This document shows, in pieces, positions 12,228-23,437 of a DNA stretch of 64,000 nucleotides. Position 1 is the stretch's first letter. Each line of letters starts with the position of its first letter. The stretch is from Terfezia claveryi (lineage: Eukaryota; Ascomycota; Pezizomycetes; Pezizales; Pezizaceae): assembly GCA_015179025.1 (NCBI GenBank), contig WHUX01000230.1, positions 1 to 64,000 on the forward strand, in the 5' to 3' direction. The notes under the pieces were generated by a model, which made no database searches, had not been told where the DNA came from, and saw only the letters and a list, made by a program, of their open reading frames with translations. The position numbers were made by a program, and so were the translations under genes.

Positions 12228-12811
12228 GTGCAAGCCTTTTTAGAGCTAACCTTGTCAAAACTTGTTCAGGTACAAATTATCCTTTATAGGGATCCAGCTT
12301 TTATGCCTCCGGTTGTGGACAGTCCACCGGTAGACGATGGTGCATATTTCGAGGCTGACTTCCTTGATCTAGCAGAGGAGTATATGGACCCTGCAGAGGA
12401 TTCCGACTCTTTGAGTCGAAATCTTGCCGGCTTTATAAAGTGTATATTCCCTCGCACACAGGAGGGATTCGAAGCGCGGAAGCTAAAGATCAGGATGAGG
12501 ATTAAGAGGCAAAAGAGAGCTTTACGTGCAATGAAGAGGAAGGAGCAGGAAAAGTACCCAGCTGAGGAGATCTACAATTTCGACTTTGAGGGGTGGAATA
12601 TCCAGCAGGGACTGGATCCCCAACTGGAGAATGGTAGGGAAATGGTGCTAGCCAGGGGTCCGACCGCTACCGGAATGACAGCTATGTGAGCTATGCTAGA
12701 AGTGGATCCTGCAGCTCCCCCGGCGGATAGGAATACTCGCAGAGCGAGGCAACAGGCGGCACGTGATGAAGGAGTAAGGGTAGCCAATGAGGCATGGAGG
12801 GCTTTGGGATA
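12228..12811 (+). pseudogene. ORF-C: hypothetical acidic-then-basic protein of P2
   Basis: A 153-codon frame (12228-12689) probably starts at the second ATG, 12302 ([13 protein letters not shown]). It has an acidic stretch ([21 protein letters not shown]), then a dense Lys/Arg region ([25 protein letters not shown]) predicted to be helical, then [16 protein letters not shown]. After one TGA the same frame stays open to 12811 (PPADRNTRRARQQAARDEG), suggesting a single nonsense mutation. The charge pattern would fit a nucleic-acid-binding accessory protein. No family was recognised, and no equivalent was found in P1. Confidence 0.4.
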
Positions 12812-12859
12812 AGGTTGGTATGTGGAGGCAGGCACAGAGGTCTGTGCCAGGGTCTGTTC

Positions 12860-12945
12860 ATTGGGTTTTTTTTTTTGGGTGGTCGTTGGGATTTTTTTGG
12901 GGGTGGTTGTTGGGATTTTTTTGGGGAGTAGATTTAGTTAGCAAT
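12860..12945 (+). repeat. T/G-rich tandem repeat after ORF-C
   Basis: Three units of the type GGGTGGTCGTTGGGATTTTTT follow ORF-C with T runs of 6-13. An AATAAA-like TTTTTAATAAAGG lies at 12950-12963 and could serve in 3' end formation. Confidence 0.6.
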
Positions 12946-13026
12946 TTGAGTTTTTAATAAAGGCATTGAATGCTATGCATTGGAATTTTACACTTGTAAT
13001 CCTTCTGTATGAGTTTTTCCTCTACA

Positions 13027-14515
13027 ATGGTTCGAAAATCATCCTCTCAACAAGCCCCTCTGCCAGCAGGGCAGGCAAACCGTAAACGCAAGGCTTCCCA
13101 AGCAACAAGCTCCTGGTATTGGACCATGGCCAAGAATTGAAACTGGGGTTGCATATAGGAATGAAATCTTGTTCGATGAAGAGGAATGTGGATTGTAATA
13201 TTTTGGCTACATTGTAAGCTAATTCCAATGTAGGATAATAGAAATGAATCCTCGTCCAATTCCTCATCCGATTCAGATGAAGAAACACTTGTTGACGCTG
13301 CTATGCTCACGCCAGGCGTTGGAAAAGGCACACGAGCATTTTCGGCGATTCCCAGTGTTTTGCAACCCTTTGCCAGCACCACAAAAAGATTGTGACAAAA
13401 TATACATTATACAGGAAACTACTGTTAACACCCAGGGAAATACTCCTACTGATACAGCATGCTTGGTCCAAGGCCCAAACGGAGTAATGCTATGTGGAAT
13501 GAGTAAAGGAGGTGGATACCTTTGTATAGTACCAAATCCATTTTGCTGCATTGGCTTGCTAATTGGAAACAGCTTAAAGCTGTACAATCCCGAACAAGAT
13601 CACATCTTATATTTGAATGTCGAGCCAGCATCACGAGGGTGTATGATATTGGCCGGTTACCAAAGGAAAGCATGAAACCCAGGTTGAGTACTTGCTAGAT
13701 GGGGATCGATTCATCTGTAGACAAAGCAGTCGCAGTGTAAGTTGATGGAGTTGCAGATCTCAGTAGGAGTAGCCTTATAGTCCAAGATCCAATGCTAATA
13801 GTCAGAAAGGAACTTAAGGGTCACTTCCGTGCTGAGGAGATCGTTGCGATTATATATTAGCAGTATTTCCAGGGCTTAAAAATGCAGGGGAATAGGGACC
13901 CAGATTTCCTAAATAAGATTAATGGTGTCTTCATATGCTTTGTGGCATCAGCCATGCGTCATAGTTTGAAGGCATGGAGGAAGGGCGAGATTGCTCCAGT
14001 ATGCAGGAGTTTAAATATGAGACTGCCTGGTGTAAGTTGTGCATGACCTATAATGAAGGGCGAAAGTACTCACAGCGTTGGAAAATGACTAACGTGAAAT
14101 AGGCACATATGAGAGACTCAAGAATACATGGGAGATACATCCAAAAGTAATACAGGAGCTTATTGTGAATAACATCAAGGCTAACCTGGCACATCGAATT
14201 CTAGCTCAAGTAAGGATTTTGGAACGAGAACCCATTGACGCCCACAGGTCGAAGATGAAGCCAAATATGAGGCAGAATTGAGAAAGGAGCTAGAGTACTC
14301 GTACGACAGATTGAATATGCCAGCACACAAATGCCGTCGTGAAGGGAGCTAATTAAGAGATTCTTCCGTAGAGTTGGTAGGGCCATTGGACCCGATTGTT
14401 GATAATGAACTGGAGGAGAGTAGAGATATGGACAAGAGGGTGGAGATTTGGACAGTGGGAGCGGGGATTTGGACATTAATTTCGACGGAGCAGATATGGA
14501 GTAACTGAACATGTC
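13027..14515 (+). pseudogene. ORF-B-like gene of P2 (DUF6532-like), frameshifted
   Basis: ATG 13027 begins a basic N-terminus (MVRKSSSQQAPLPAGQANRKRKASQ). Later pieces, in shifted frames, read RSHLIFECRASITRVYDIGR, then VEYLLDGDRFICRQSS (13700-13735), LIVQDPMLIVRKELKGHFRAEEIVAIIY (about 13775-13858) and FLNKINGVFICFVASAMRHSLKAWRKGEI (about 13905-13990). These match, in order, segments of ORF-B in P1. The pattern of a hydrophobic helical domain ending in F.....A+.H.L..W..G resembles DUF6532, a domain of unknown function common in fungi. That assignment is from memory and is tentative. The coding region is destroyed by stops and frameshifts. Confidence 0.5.
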
Positions 14516-14520
14516 GGATA

Positions 14521-15524
14521 AGGACTGGAAGCGAATATAGTAGGGGGAGGAAGGGTTTTCCTAGATCAGTTCCCAGTTTGTTCTGTCTCCTATGGTAATT
14601 GGTTTTGTTTTTCTTGTCAGTCGGTATTAGTTCTTTTTCTCTTGTCGCTTGTTTGTTTCTCTCTGTATTTCACTCCACATGTTTTTCTCTACATGTTTCT
14701 CTCACTGTGCTTTTTATTACTGAGTAATTTGTGGCTAGGACATGGATATAATTGGGTGAGAGGGGGAGGAGCAGTGCGTTGGATTTCATTTGGTGGTAGT
14801 TTGTAGGTGTGGCCATAAGGTTCGGAATGTGTTTTTTAGTTATGGAAAATAGAAGTCAAATAAAGAAAACCTCGTGTTTGTGCCAAGAATGAGTGATGGA
14901 TTTAGAACGAAGATAAATTAAATCACAAGCATCAGAAGAGCAATTATTAGGAAGGGGAACTTAGAAACGCAATATGTGCATTAAAAACTTCAGAAGGAGA
15001 ATTGTAGGAAGGGAAACTTAGAACGTGATGTGTTGGATTGAAAACATTACAAAGACAATAAGGAGAAGTTCAAGCCAGGAAGACACGGGATAGGAGGTGT
15101 AACTTTAAGGAGTGGATTGTGTGCATATTGAGTTGGGACGGTGAGATATGTGAGTGACAACAGGAAAAGGAGGAGAATAGGTTGGGTGAATACAGGAGAA
15201 TGCAAAGGGTGAACGCATGCTTGCAAAGTCAAGAGACAGAGGTAGGAGTAGAAGAGAAGTGAGACTGAAGTGGAATGAGGGGAACGAAAAACATTGGATT
15301 GGAAACTTAGCAAAGCGGATAACGCTGGGATGTTATAGGGAAAGAGGTATGATAGATACCGTGGTAGAAACAGTGTAAAGGTAACATAGTGGTTCAGGGA
15401 GTTGGAAGCACTAGAGGTACACCAGGAAGGGAACATGGAACACTAGTGGGTCATAAGGCTTAGTTCTGCAATAGAGCGCTAGGTGCACCTAGTGCACCTG
15501 GTGCAAATAAACTCGTTGCTGATG
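14521..15524. other. P2 right subterminal region
   Basis: No supported gene. A 60 bp imperfect repeat (GCATCAGAAGAGCAATTATTAGGAAGGGGAACTTAGAA-like) occurs two to three times between 14930 and 15060. Just inside the right terminus, 15481-15505 has three copies of a (A/G)GTGCACC(T/A) motif. The long minus-strand ORF 15047-15436 shows no recognisable content and is probably fortuitous. Confidence 0.5.
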
Positions 15525-15526
15525 TT

Positions 15527-18500
15527 TCTGGAGGAAAATATGTGTTAATACTAGGTTTGATATATTGGATTCCTCTTCTCATTTTTTAGGTAAGTTCAAG
15601 ATGGATGCTAAAGTTTTGGATATTGGGAAGAAGGATGTTATTTTAGGTTTATTTTGGTTAACAGAAAATGGATTTTCGGTGGATACTCAGGACAGGTGCC
15701 TGAGACAGGTCTCTACAGGTTTGATTATTCCATGTTCTGTTAGATGGATTCCTACTGTTTCCGTTCTGAAAGTTGAAGAGCCACTAGAGGATAGCGAGAT
15801 TGTGCTTATTATTGACGCAAGCGAATGATACTCTCATTACGCACATTGCTTTACTGTAGAACAGGTAGCTAGATTCCCTGAACATAAGCCGTGGGACCAC
15901 GAAATCCCCCTCCAAGACCCAACTGCAAAGATACCATTCGGGGCTATTTACAAGACTACATAGGAGGAAGACGAAGTACTCAAGAAGTACCTTGATGAGA
16001 ACTTTCCTACTACCAAAGTCCATCGTTCATGCTCCTCCGCCGGTGCTCCTATCCTATTTGTTCGAAAGAAAGATGGATCCTTAAGGCTATGTGTTGATTA
16101 CTGAGCCCTCAACCGCCTTACAGTACCAAACAAATACCCACTCCCTCTTATCTCAGAGTTACTTGATAGAACTCGTGGAGGTAAATGGTTCACTCGATTG
16201 GACCTTAAGAATGGGTATAACCTCATTAGAATTGTACCAGGAGATGAATGGAAGACAGCATTCAGGACAAAGAAGGGACTATTTGAGTATACCATAATGC
16301 ATTTGGATTGACCAATGCCCCTGCTACATTTCAAGAGATGATGGATACGATCTTCAAGGATATAGAAGGATGTATCTGGTACTTGGATGACATACTCATC
16401 TATAGAGGTGAGACAGAGGAAGAATATCAACAAATAGTCGAAAAAGTTCTTTAGCAATGTATCCAACATGGGTTAGCTGTTAACCTCATGAAGTCCGAAT
16501 TCCATGTCCAAAAGACTTTATTTCTTGGTCATATTATCAATGGTCAACACGTCCAAATGGACCCCTCCAAGCTCGAAACCATGTCCAAGTGGCCTATTCT
16601 CACTAAGAAGAAAGAGGTTCAAGCATTCCTAGGCTTCGCTAATTACTACCGTCGATTCATTGCCAACTATAGTGCAAAAGCACGCCCCTTAATCGACTTG
16701 ACAAAGGATATTCCTTTCAGTTGGGGACACGAACAACAGCAAGCTTTTGATGACCTCCGAGAACAAGTCCTCACCGCCCCTATCCTTACACAGTTTGACA
16801 GGCAACTCAACACAATTATAGAGACTGATGCTAGTAACCAAGCTATTGCTGGTATCCTCTCTCAATACTATGTTGTCAATGGAGGAAAGCAGCTTCACCC
16901 CGTTGAATACTATGCCAAAACCCTTTCCGCAGCTCAACACAACTGGCCTATCCACAATAAAGAGTTGTTTGCAATCGTGGATTGCTTCCGGAAGTAGCGA
17001 GATTGGTTGGTTGGCGTTCCAGTGAATGTCTATACAGACCACCAAGAGTTACAAGATTTCAATACCAAGCAGAAGCTCAACTCCCGTCAAGCTACCTGGT
17101 ACCTCCGCATGTCCGAGTTCATCTACAATATTCACTACAGACCCAGTTCGAAGATGGGTAAGCCTGATGGCCTGTCTAGATGTTCAGGAGAAGAGAAATC
17201 AGGTATGGATGCTAGATTTTTCGAAGATGGACAACTAATGGAACTAGGGGAAGAGGATGAAGAGGAAGCCGAAGATATTGAAATGGAAGGAATAGGTGTG
17301 GCGGGATGGCAGAAGAAGGATAGAGTATGGGTAGTACCCTCCGAGTTTAAGTTGGAAGTACTAAGACAGCACTATGATAGTCAAGTAGCAGGACATTGGG
17401 GAAGACATCGTACACAAGAGGTAGTATCAAGGAACTTTACGTGGGATAAGTAGCAGGAAGATATAGCGAACTACGTGGTAGGATGTACTAAGTGTCAGAA
17501 AGCAAAGGCAGATAGGCATAGCAGGCAAACGAAGTTGGTACCAATGCTAACTGGAGAATGACCATTTGAGAAAATAGCTATGGACTTCGTTGGTGAGCTA
17601 CCAGAGTCAGAAGGTTTCAATGCAATACTCATTATTACAGACCGGTTTACGAAAGTACAACATTATATGCCGGCAAAGACTACATGGACAGCATCTGATG
17701 TTGCTGATACCTATATTAACGAGATATGGAGACTTTATAGCCTTCCCAGACATATCACCTCCGACCGCGGTCTGCAATTCGCCTCTAGATTCATCAAGGA
17801 GCTCAACCAAAAGCTCAACATAACCCTCCGCCTCTCCACTGCCTATCAACCCCAGACCAATGGACTTGCTGAACGAGCAGTCCAAACACTTAAGCAGTAC
17901 CTCCGCATCTACTATCATGATAGGCAAGCTCATTGGAAACGATGGCTACCCTTAGCCGAGTTTGCCTATAATACTGCCGCCCACTCCACCCATAAGTACT
18001 CCCCTTACCGAAGTTTGTACGGCTTCGACCCTCGCACCATTCACCTTTCAGACGACTATGAATTCTCCTCCCCCACCGCGGAAGAATGGCTAGACCGAAT
18101 GACAACTGTGCACAACCAAATTCACGATACTCTTAAGCAAATCAACCACAAAAGAAGTGCTATACACCTCGAGAAGGCACCAGGTTTGCTATCGATGATT
18201 GGGTATTGGTTGACCACCGGAACCTACAGATACGAGCTAGGAACAACCGTTCCCTCACCAGCAAGTAGATAGGGCCCTACAAGGTTATTGAAGCTATTGG
18301 TTCACATGCATACAGGCTCGAAGTTCTACAAGGTACACGATGGCACAATGTTGTTCATGACACCCTTCTGAAGCCATTCAGACAACGAGATGAGCCACAA
18401 GATATGAATGAAGATAAACCGGATATCTTTGAAGTTGAATCCATTGTGGACTCCCACAAGAATAGAGGAATAGTCAAGTATAGGGTGCATTGGGTAGGAT

Positions 18501-18616
18501 ATATGGAGTTTGAAGATACTTGGGAAACCTTTGACAAGTTGGATAACTGCCTAGAAGAGCTCAAGAAGTATCAAGAGAAGTTCCCCAATAAGCTATGTGA
18601 TGAAAGAGATATCTGA
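15527..18616 (+). pseudogene. Gypsy-1 pol: protease end, RT, RNase H, integrase, chromodomain
   Basis: Order in the sequence: the protease tail DVILGLFWLTENGFSVDTQD (15640-15690). Reverse transcriptase with [26 protein letters not shown] and the catalytic YLDDILIY (about 16378-16402). RNase H with IETDASN and YTDHQEL (17026-17046). The integrase zinc finger H-C-x2-C (17395-17500), core MDFVGELPESEGFNAILIITDRFTK with SDRGLQF, and HWKRWLPLAEFAYN. A final chromodomain runs FEVESIVDSHKNRG...HWVGYMEFEDTWE (18428-18530). Stops near 15826, 15961, 16102, 16453, 16996, 17452 and 17560 and frameshifts near 16300 and 18185 inactivate it. The chromodomain marks it as a chromovirus. Confidence 0.95.
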
Positions 18617-18894
18617 GGTTCAGACCTACGTCGAGTTACTTTCTGGATGAAGACATGGTACCTTTTACCCTCCTACTCGAAGCCTTTTCCCTATAGGTTT
18701 TTTGGCGAGAGGTTTGGTTTTTAATGGCCATGGCATGTATTTGTAGGCATACCAGTCTTGTGGTACCCCATACCGTTGGGAGAGAGGTATCTTACTAAGA
18801 ATAGTATTATATCTGCCACCGCAGTTACCTGAGCTATTACTAACACTTGTCTTCTCTAGGGTCGGAAAGACTTGTATTCAGCTGAGGACAGCTG

Positions 18895-18912
18895 CCTTAC
18901 AACGGGGAGTAA
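18895..18912 (+). promoter_or_regulatory. Gypsy-1 polypurine tract region
   Basis: A purine-rich stretch AACGGGGAGTAA lies directly upstream of the 3' LTR start at 18913, the expected position of the plus-strand primer site in LTR retrotransposons. Confidence 0.6.
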
Positions 18913-19516
18913 TGTTAAGGCTCAGGTAAGAGACCTACCTCCTCGAGGGCTAATTCCAATACTCTACTACAATGCTAACTGATATGGCCTGATCAACCAT
19001 GCAGATAGGGTAGTGTAGATAAAGAGATTGGCGTATTGAAGTGTGTAGCCTCTGACATTAGATCTCATGCATGTATTTCTCTTCTCGTATCCATCATGTT
19101 CTATTTGTTATGTCATTCATGTATCGTTATTGGATGTATTCAAGTTATCTCCTGTATGTCAGCCTGACTGCAAAGCATTGTAGTTCGGGCTGCCTAATCA
19201 ATATATGTCAGACTGCAACATTCCTAATTGGGAAGTGTCTTCCTAATCAGGTAACAACCTGACGTCAGTACTACTAAGCTGTTATAGGAAGCATCGTCCA
19301 GATCTGATTATTCGTTATCAGATCTGGGCTTCTATATAACCCACCGCTTTTACATAGTTAATAAAATAAGACCCAAGAGGTGTTCTAAGTCTCATATAGC
19401 TTTACTCATATTTTGTCTGCTCTACACCCAAGTTGTTACTGCGTTTATACTTGTACTTAACACTGATAACCCCTCTCGCCAACTTGTATATTCGTAGTTA
19501 TAGCCTGCCTGTAACA
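18913..19516 (+). repeat. Gypsy-1 3' LTR
   Basis: This is 604 bp, with the same TGTTA...TAACA ends and the same length as the 5' LTR. It is followed by the target duplicate TCCCG. The 63-codon ORF inside is shared by both LTRs and is not a gene. Confidence 0.95.
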
Positions 19517-19521
19517 TCCCG

Positions 19522-19881
19522 CATCTTATTCCGCCAGGTGTGGCCAGATTTAAACTGGACACTGGCGGTCTCTGGTCGGTCAATAGAAAGTAGATTGTTC
19601 TTAAAGAACTTGTCAATCTGTTTTAAAGAGATCTTACTATCATGGAAGAAAGATACCAACTTGTATTCATACATATTGGCAAACGGCGAAAGGGGATTAT
19701 ACTGCCAGCTTCGAACATACCGGAAAATGCACTCCTTGATAACTTTGCCTGCAGTATACTCTGGTGGAAGATGTTGAGAGCTCTGCTCACATTCCCGTAG
19801 TGACAGAGAAAGTCCGTAGGAGTCTGCAACATTCTGCTGCGTATCTCTATTGTCATCATGAGCATGTGTGGTAGAAATCAA
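19522..19881 (-). pseudogene. P1 Plavaka transposase, N-terminal part
   Basis: From ATG 19881 the frame reads MISTTHAHDDNRDTQQNVAD and later NPLSPFANMYEYKLVSFFHDSKISLKQIDKFF and ASVQFKSGHTWRNKMRD. It breaks exactly at the TCCCG target duplication. The matching P2 segment is NLFAPFRTTIDYRLACFFNS..SEIDQFFKDNLLK. The next residues (ELIDQPPWHRGTVDFY) lie on the other side of Gypsy-1 at 2151-2100. This part is open, so the gene was probably intact here before the insertion. Confidence 0.8.
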
Positions 19882-19899
19882 TCTCCTCTTGAGACGCTT

Positions 19900-21100
19900 A
19901 AAGGATTATAGCTTCACTGAGCTGAGGGTGCAACTTCATTTGGAATTTGTCACTGGCTCTACCACGTCTACAATGGGCTCATTAGAGTAAGGTGTCACTG
20001 GCTGGTTGGGGTGCTGAACTCAGAGATGTTGACCATGATGGCCTACACTATTAAACTCAAAATGACAGTATTTGCACTGCATTTGATCTTGATGTTAGTT
20101 TGTAGGTACAAGTAAATTCTGTAGGAGGACACTTACTACCTATCTACTCCTCTATGAGATGGCGAACTACTGCATTGGACAAAGGGTGTCTGGTGGGTCT
20201 GGTAGTCTGGCCAGTACTAGCACTAATGCAGATAAAAGACCATAACTCCAACAAGTGTCTATGATTGTCTGCCTATAATCCAATATTATTCTGACATTAT
20301 TGTAGAGATTTTGAGAGGCTGAGAAGGCATCAAGTAAGGGCCAGAGAAGACTTGGACTAGCCTCGTTTGCCCTTATGCATGTGCACTAGTGCAAACTGGG
20401 GAACCGTACTACCATCGGTAGATCAAACTAGATGGTGACAGGCTACCACAGGCCTGATTGAGGATGTGCTATGTGACCACTTAGTTAGTCTCGAACCCGA
20501 CTGCTTCTAGGGCCACTTAGTCTGATTGGCGACTACTGAAACTTGGATGAGTTTTCGGTAAATTTCTCAAGCCCTCCGAGGCCTTTGACGGTCTATCCCA
20601 TGATAGCTTAATACAAGAATTGGTAAACTAGCGCTGTACAGATTATTGTCCCGAGCCCAGAATATTCTGGTGCCTATCACATCAAACTTGACCATTTCTG
20701 GTAGGTAGCGAGTGTATCTTGCCTCCTCAATAGGAGGGTGTTATGCCAACCAGACTAATCTTACCTGCCTCAGAAAGTCTAGCAAACACTCTAAGGAGGA
20801 TTGTAGCTTCCATAAGACTCTAGGTGTAATGGTAAACAATTGCGAAGCATATATATAGAGGCTCTTGTATCCCACCCTTGTACTTCTTATTACACGTCTA
20901 CTCACAAAGTTCACTTGAACTCTTCTAGTAAACCAATCTCAGATACAGATTATTTGGTTGCAGACTAATAAGGGAGTAGCCTACCAATACGCCAATACCT
21001 TCATACTCATAGAGCCCTCTAGTTCTCTATTAGTAGTAAGTAAGTGCCAGACCATGGGTGGCTGCCTGTAGACTAACCAAAGCTAGTAGAAAATTAAAGC
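19900..21100. other. P1 spacer between transposase and ORF-A copies
   Basis: There is no ORF of note in 1.2 kb, with stops in all frames. A TATATATAG at about 20850, followed by GAGGCTC, lies 250 bp upstream of the 21104 ATG and could be a core promoter for the duplicate ORF-A. Otherwise nothing was recognised. Confidence 0.4.
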
Positions 21101-21103
21101 ATA

Positions 21104-21650
21104 ATGGCATCAGACGGTGACATGGAGTTTACTATTAAGAAAGCCACTGACAAAGTCGGCTTCTATGACAATGGAATCCCCACCAAATTGTATACTTTGT
21201 GGCAGAAACAAATTCACAGAGGAGTGCAAAATTGGGACTGTTAGGGTCCAGAGGAAGCTGGGACTAGTCGCTCAGACACTTTCTGTGAATGGGCCGCGGG
21301 GCAACCCACAATGGCTTCTCGTGGACAGCTCTAATACCATAATGATACCATCGGTAAGCATGTCAGAACCCTCTGCGACGATGTCGCAAAAATGGCAAGG
21401 ACCAGTCGCTTAGCAACATGGAGTGTAGTATAGTAAGCCCGAGCTGCCTACCGAGCTGCTAACAATGGGGGACCCGCCAACATAGAGCCTCCCCAGTAGA
21501 CCCTACCAGGCTCTTAGGTACTGGGAGCAGCTACCACCGGGCCATCCAATATGCCAAGGAATCTGAAGGGGAAAGGCAGTACAACACTCTAGAATGTACC
21601 TACAGAGTCGAACGCTGAGAGGGCCAGGGTCACTGCTAGAAGTCCCAACT
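21104..21650 (+). pseudogene. Degraded duplicate of ORF-A in P1
   Basis: From ATG 21104: MASDGDMEFTIKKATDKVGF, then NGIPTKLYTLWQKQIHRGVQ, NWDC, stop, and in the same register EAG, FCEWAAGQPTMASRGQL, VRTLCDDVAKMARTSR, GAATTGPSNMPRNLKGKG. It aligns along its length with ORF-A at 22280 (LYALWRGQIHQEVQNWDC, FCKWAAGQPAMAPRRQV, VQSLCEDIVKKARNSR, GASSTGPSYMPFNPRGRA). At least five stops disrupt it, mostly TAG. The copies are tandem, about 1.18 kb apart. Function unknown. Confidence 0.75.
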
Positions 21651-21689
21651 AGGCTTTTCTTATTTTGTTTGCTTGCTCAATTTGATTTT

Positions 21690-21840
21690 GAAGGGATAGG
21701 ATTTTTTTTTTTCTTTTTTTTTTTATCAAATTTTTTTTTTTATCCGGATATTTTGATATTTTTTATATTTTGTCATTTCTATTTTTCTATTATTGTTTTT
21801 TTTTTATTTTTTTTTATTTTTTTTATTTTAATAGTATCAA
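21690..21840 (+). repeat. T-rich tract after the ORF-A duplicate
   Basis: About 150 bases are dominated by T runs (up to 13) with occasional A, G and C. Position and composition repeat what is seen after the ORF-A-like gene in P2. The 84-codon Phe-rich ORF here is an artefact of the tract. Confidence 0.7.
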
Positions 21841-22279
21841 TGGTATAATGTGGGGGCTGCTACTAGGCCATTCATTTCTTTGTATTTTCATCCTACAATG
21901 GATTTGAAAAGTATATGACTAGACTATGAATGTCATAAACCAGTCCACTAGGTGTAAGGTCAAGTTGGCACTATGAATACTTAGTTACAAAGGACAATAT
22001 TAACTTATTTATGAGTTTGGCTATACGGTCAAAGATCCTATAAGAAGATGCTGGAAATCCCGATAATTATTATTTGTTTGCTTTATTAGATACTGAATGC
22101 AGTAAGTATTTTCTCTCCACCATATTGGCTATTCAGGGTCGTATACAAGACTAGGATATTCTTGTCTCGCATACCTACTCTTGGATCTAATTATCTACAG
22201 CTATTCTAGTAATTTTCTGGGAGATCTTCACCATATATGCATAGACTAACTACGTTCGGAGATACATACATCGAAGTAA

Positions 22280-23302
22280 ATGCCTCCTAGAAGAAATAGG
22301 GCTGACGCCAACAGGGACAGTGTGAATGAAGAGGAGCCTGAACCAACCATTAAGCGGGCTGCTGAGAGGGTTGGTTTTTTTGATCCAGGCATCCTTCCCC
22401 AACTCTATGCACTATGGAGAGGGCAGATTCATCAAGAAGTACAAAATTGGGATTGCTTTGGTTGTGGGGAGGCAGGATTGAATAAATGGGGGGCATTCTG
22501 TAAGTGGGCTGCTGGGCAGCCTGCAATGGCCCCTCGGAGGCAAGTGAACTATGATATGGATGACATACGCAGGTGTGTGCAGAGCCTGTGTGAAGATATT
22601 GTAAAAAAGGCCAGGAATAGTAGACAAAATATGTGGAAGATGATATACAGAGCATGCGCAGTACATCGTACTAGGAACCCTAATGCACCATCAGTGGAAC
22701 CCCGGAGGTGGCCGCTACTAGACGTACAGGAGCTTGGAGCTTCCTCAACGGGACCCTCATATATGCCGTTCAATCCAAGAGGGAGAGCTAGTGCGGCCCT
22801 ACTAAACGCTATAACGGAATCAAATATGGAAAGAGACCGAAGATCTACTCGCGGAGCAATGGGAGACTCTGGGCATCCGGCTGCGGTAGTGCCGCCACTG
22901 GCAGCTCTGCCACCTGTGCCATCTATGCTACCAGGGATGCGGCGTGTTCCCAACTTGGTTCCCCGTGCCAGTATGCCAAGACAGGGCTCCCATGCAGGGT
23001 TAATCGTAGGTGGTGCACTAGCCCGTCTCACCTGTCGTCGCCCTGTCCCAGCTAGTGGGGCACCATCTACGGCAGGCCCACTAACATCCATCCGAATCCA
23101 TATCATAACCCCCGAAAATTATGTGGCAGATGTGAATTGCAGGGGTTGGTTGTTTCAGCCCAACACTGAGTTACAGATGGTAACAATCCATGCACATACG
23201 ATGGCAGAGCTTCAGTTGCAGTGCCAGCCATTCTTGCTATTGGAACTAGGCGTTGTTCGTAAGATAGCCCGCTGTTATGTACTGGACAATACACAGAGGT
23301 AG
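22280..23302 (+). CDS. ORF-A: uncharacterised accessory protein of the P1 transposon
   Basis: This is an intact 340-codon frame from ATG 22280 and the longest open accessory gene in the P elements. Residues 1-30 are basic/acidic and probably disordered. Residues 40-80 form a Trp/Cys-rich block (LYALWRGQIHQEVQNWDC, then FGCG and FCKW). Residues 90-130 are helical and basic (MDDIRRCVQSLCEDIVKKAR). Residues 195-265 are Pro/Gly/Ala-rich and low complexity. Residues 269-330 form a mixed block beginning SIRIHIITPENYV. I recognise no family. A degraded copy lies immediately upstream and a weak homologue in P2 at the same relative position. Possible extra exons follow: a GT-AG intron could span 23299-23369, and a Gly-rich frame continues at 23941-24035 and 26473-26550. 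A role in transposition or DNA binding is conceivable but unproven. Confidence 0.6.
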   Translation: MPPRRNRADANRDSVNEEEPEPTIKRAAERVGFFDPGILPQLYALWRGQIHQEVQNWDCFGCGEAGLNKWGAFCKWAAGQPAMAPRRQVNYDMDDIRRCVQSLCEDIVKKARNSRQNMWKMIYRACAVHRTRNPNAPSVEPRRWPLLDVQELGASSTGPSYMPFNPRGRASAALLNAITESNMERDRRSTRGAMGDSGHPAAVVPPLAALPPVPSMLPGMRRVPNLVPRASMPRQGSHAGLIVGGALARLTCRRPVPASGAPSTAGPLTSIRIHIITPENYVADVNCRGWLFQPNTELQMVTIHAHTMAELQLQCQPFLLLELGVVRKIARCYVLDNTQR

Positions 23303-23437
23303 ATGCTCCTTCTATTAGGCATGAGTAGTAATTTTTGGCTGGGGGTATATATTGTATCTGGGTACTTAGGAGAGATGATGCTAGACGTACAAGTGGAGGT
23401 GAAGCCACCGGGACTTATAGTAGCACCCGCAGGTGGT

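Larger units (their letters stand above)
4775..15524. mobile_element. P2: 10.75 kb Plavaka-type transposon nested in Gypsy-1
   Basis: The left end reads CATCAGCAAAAAAAATTC and the right end reads TCGTTGCTGATG. TT borders each side (4773-4774 and 15525-15526). Excision with one TT restores the Gypsy-1 protease from DGS into SGGKYV, a sequence expected for this family. Contents: a subterminal repeat (4800-5000), transposase (minus, 5186-8027), a tandem repeat (9270-9500), ORF-A-like (10701-11380), ORF-C (12228-12811) and ORF-B-like (13027-14510). The right subterminal region has GGTGCACC repeats. The TIR is short and imperfect beyond the first nine bases. Confidence 0.85.
2152..19516 (+). mobile_element. 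Gypsy-1: Ty3/Gypsy chromovirus with two LTRs, interrupted by P2
   Basis: Two near-identical 604 bp LTRs (2152-2755 and 18913-19516) begin TGTTAAGG and end TAACA. The 5 bp TCCCG precedes the left LTR (2147-2151) and follows the right one (19517-19521), a perfect target duplication. Gag lies at 2814-4770, pol at 15527-18616 with a C-terminal chromodomain. A 10.75 kb Plavaka element separates protease into two parts. The host sequence on either side is the P1 transposase, which reads continuously when Gypsy-1 is removed. The intrinsic element is about 6.6 kb. A primer-binding site was not convincingly identified after 2755. Confidence 0.95.

Noticed and set aside
15047..15436. 129-codon minus-strand ORF
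   Set aside because: Low-complexity Leu/Ser/Pro composition opposite purine-rich subterminal DNA of P2, with no recognisable content.
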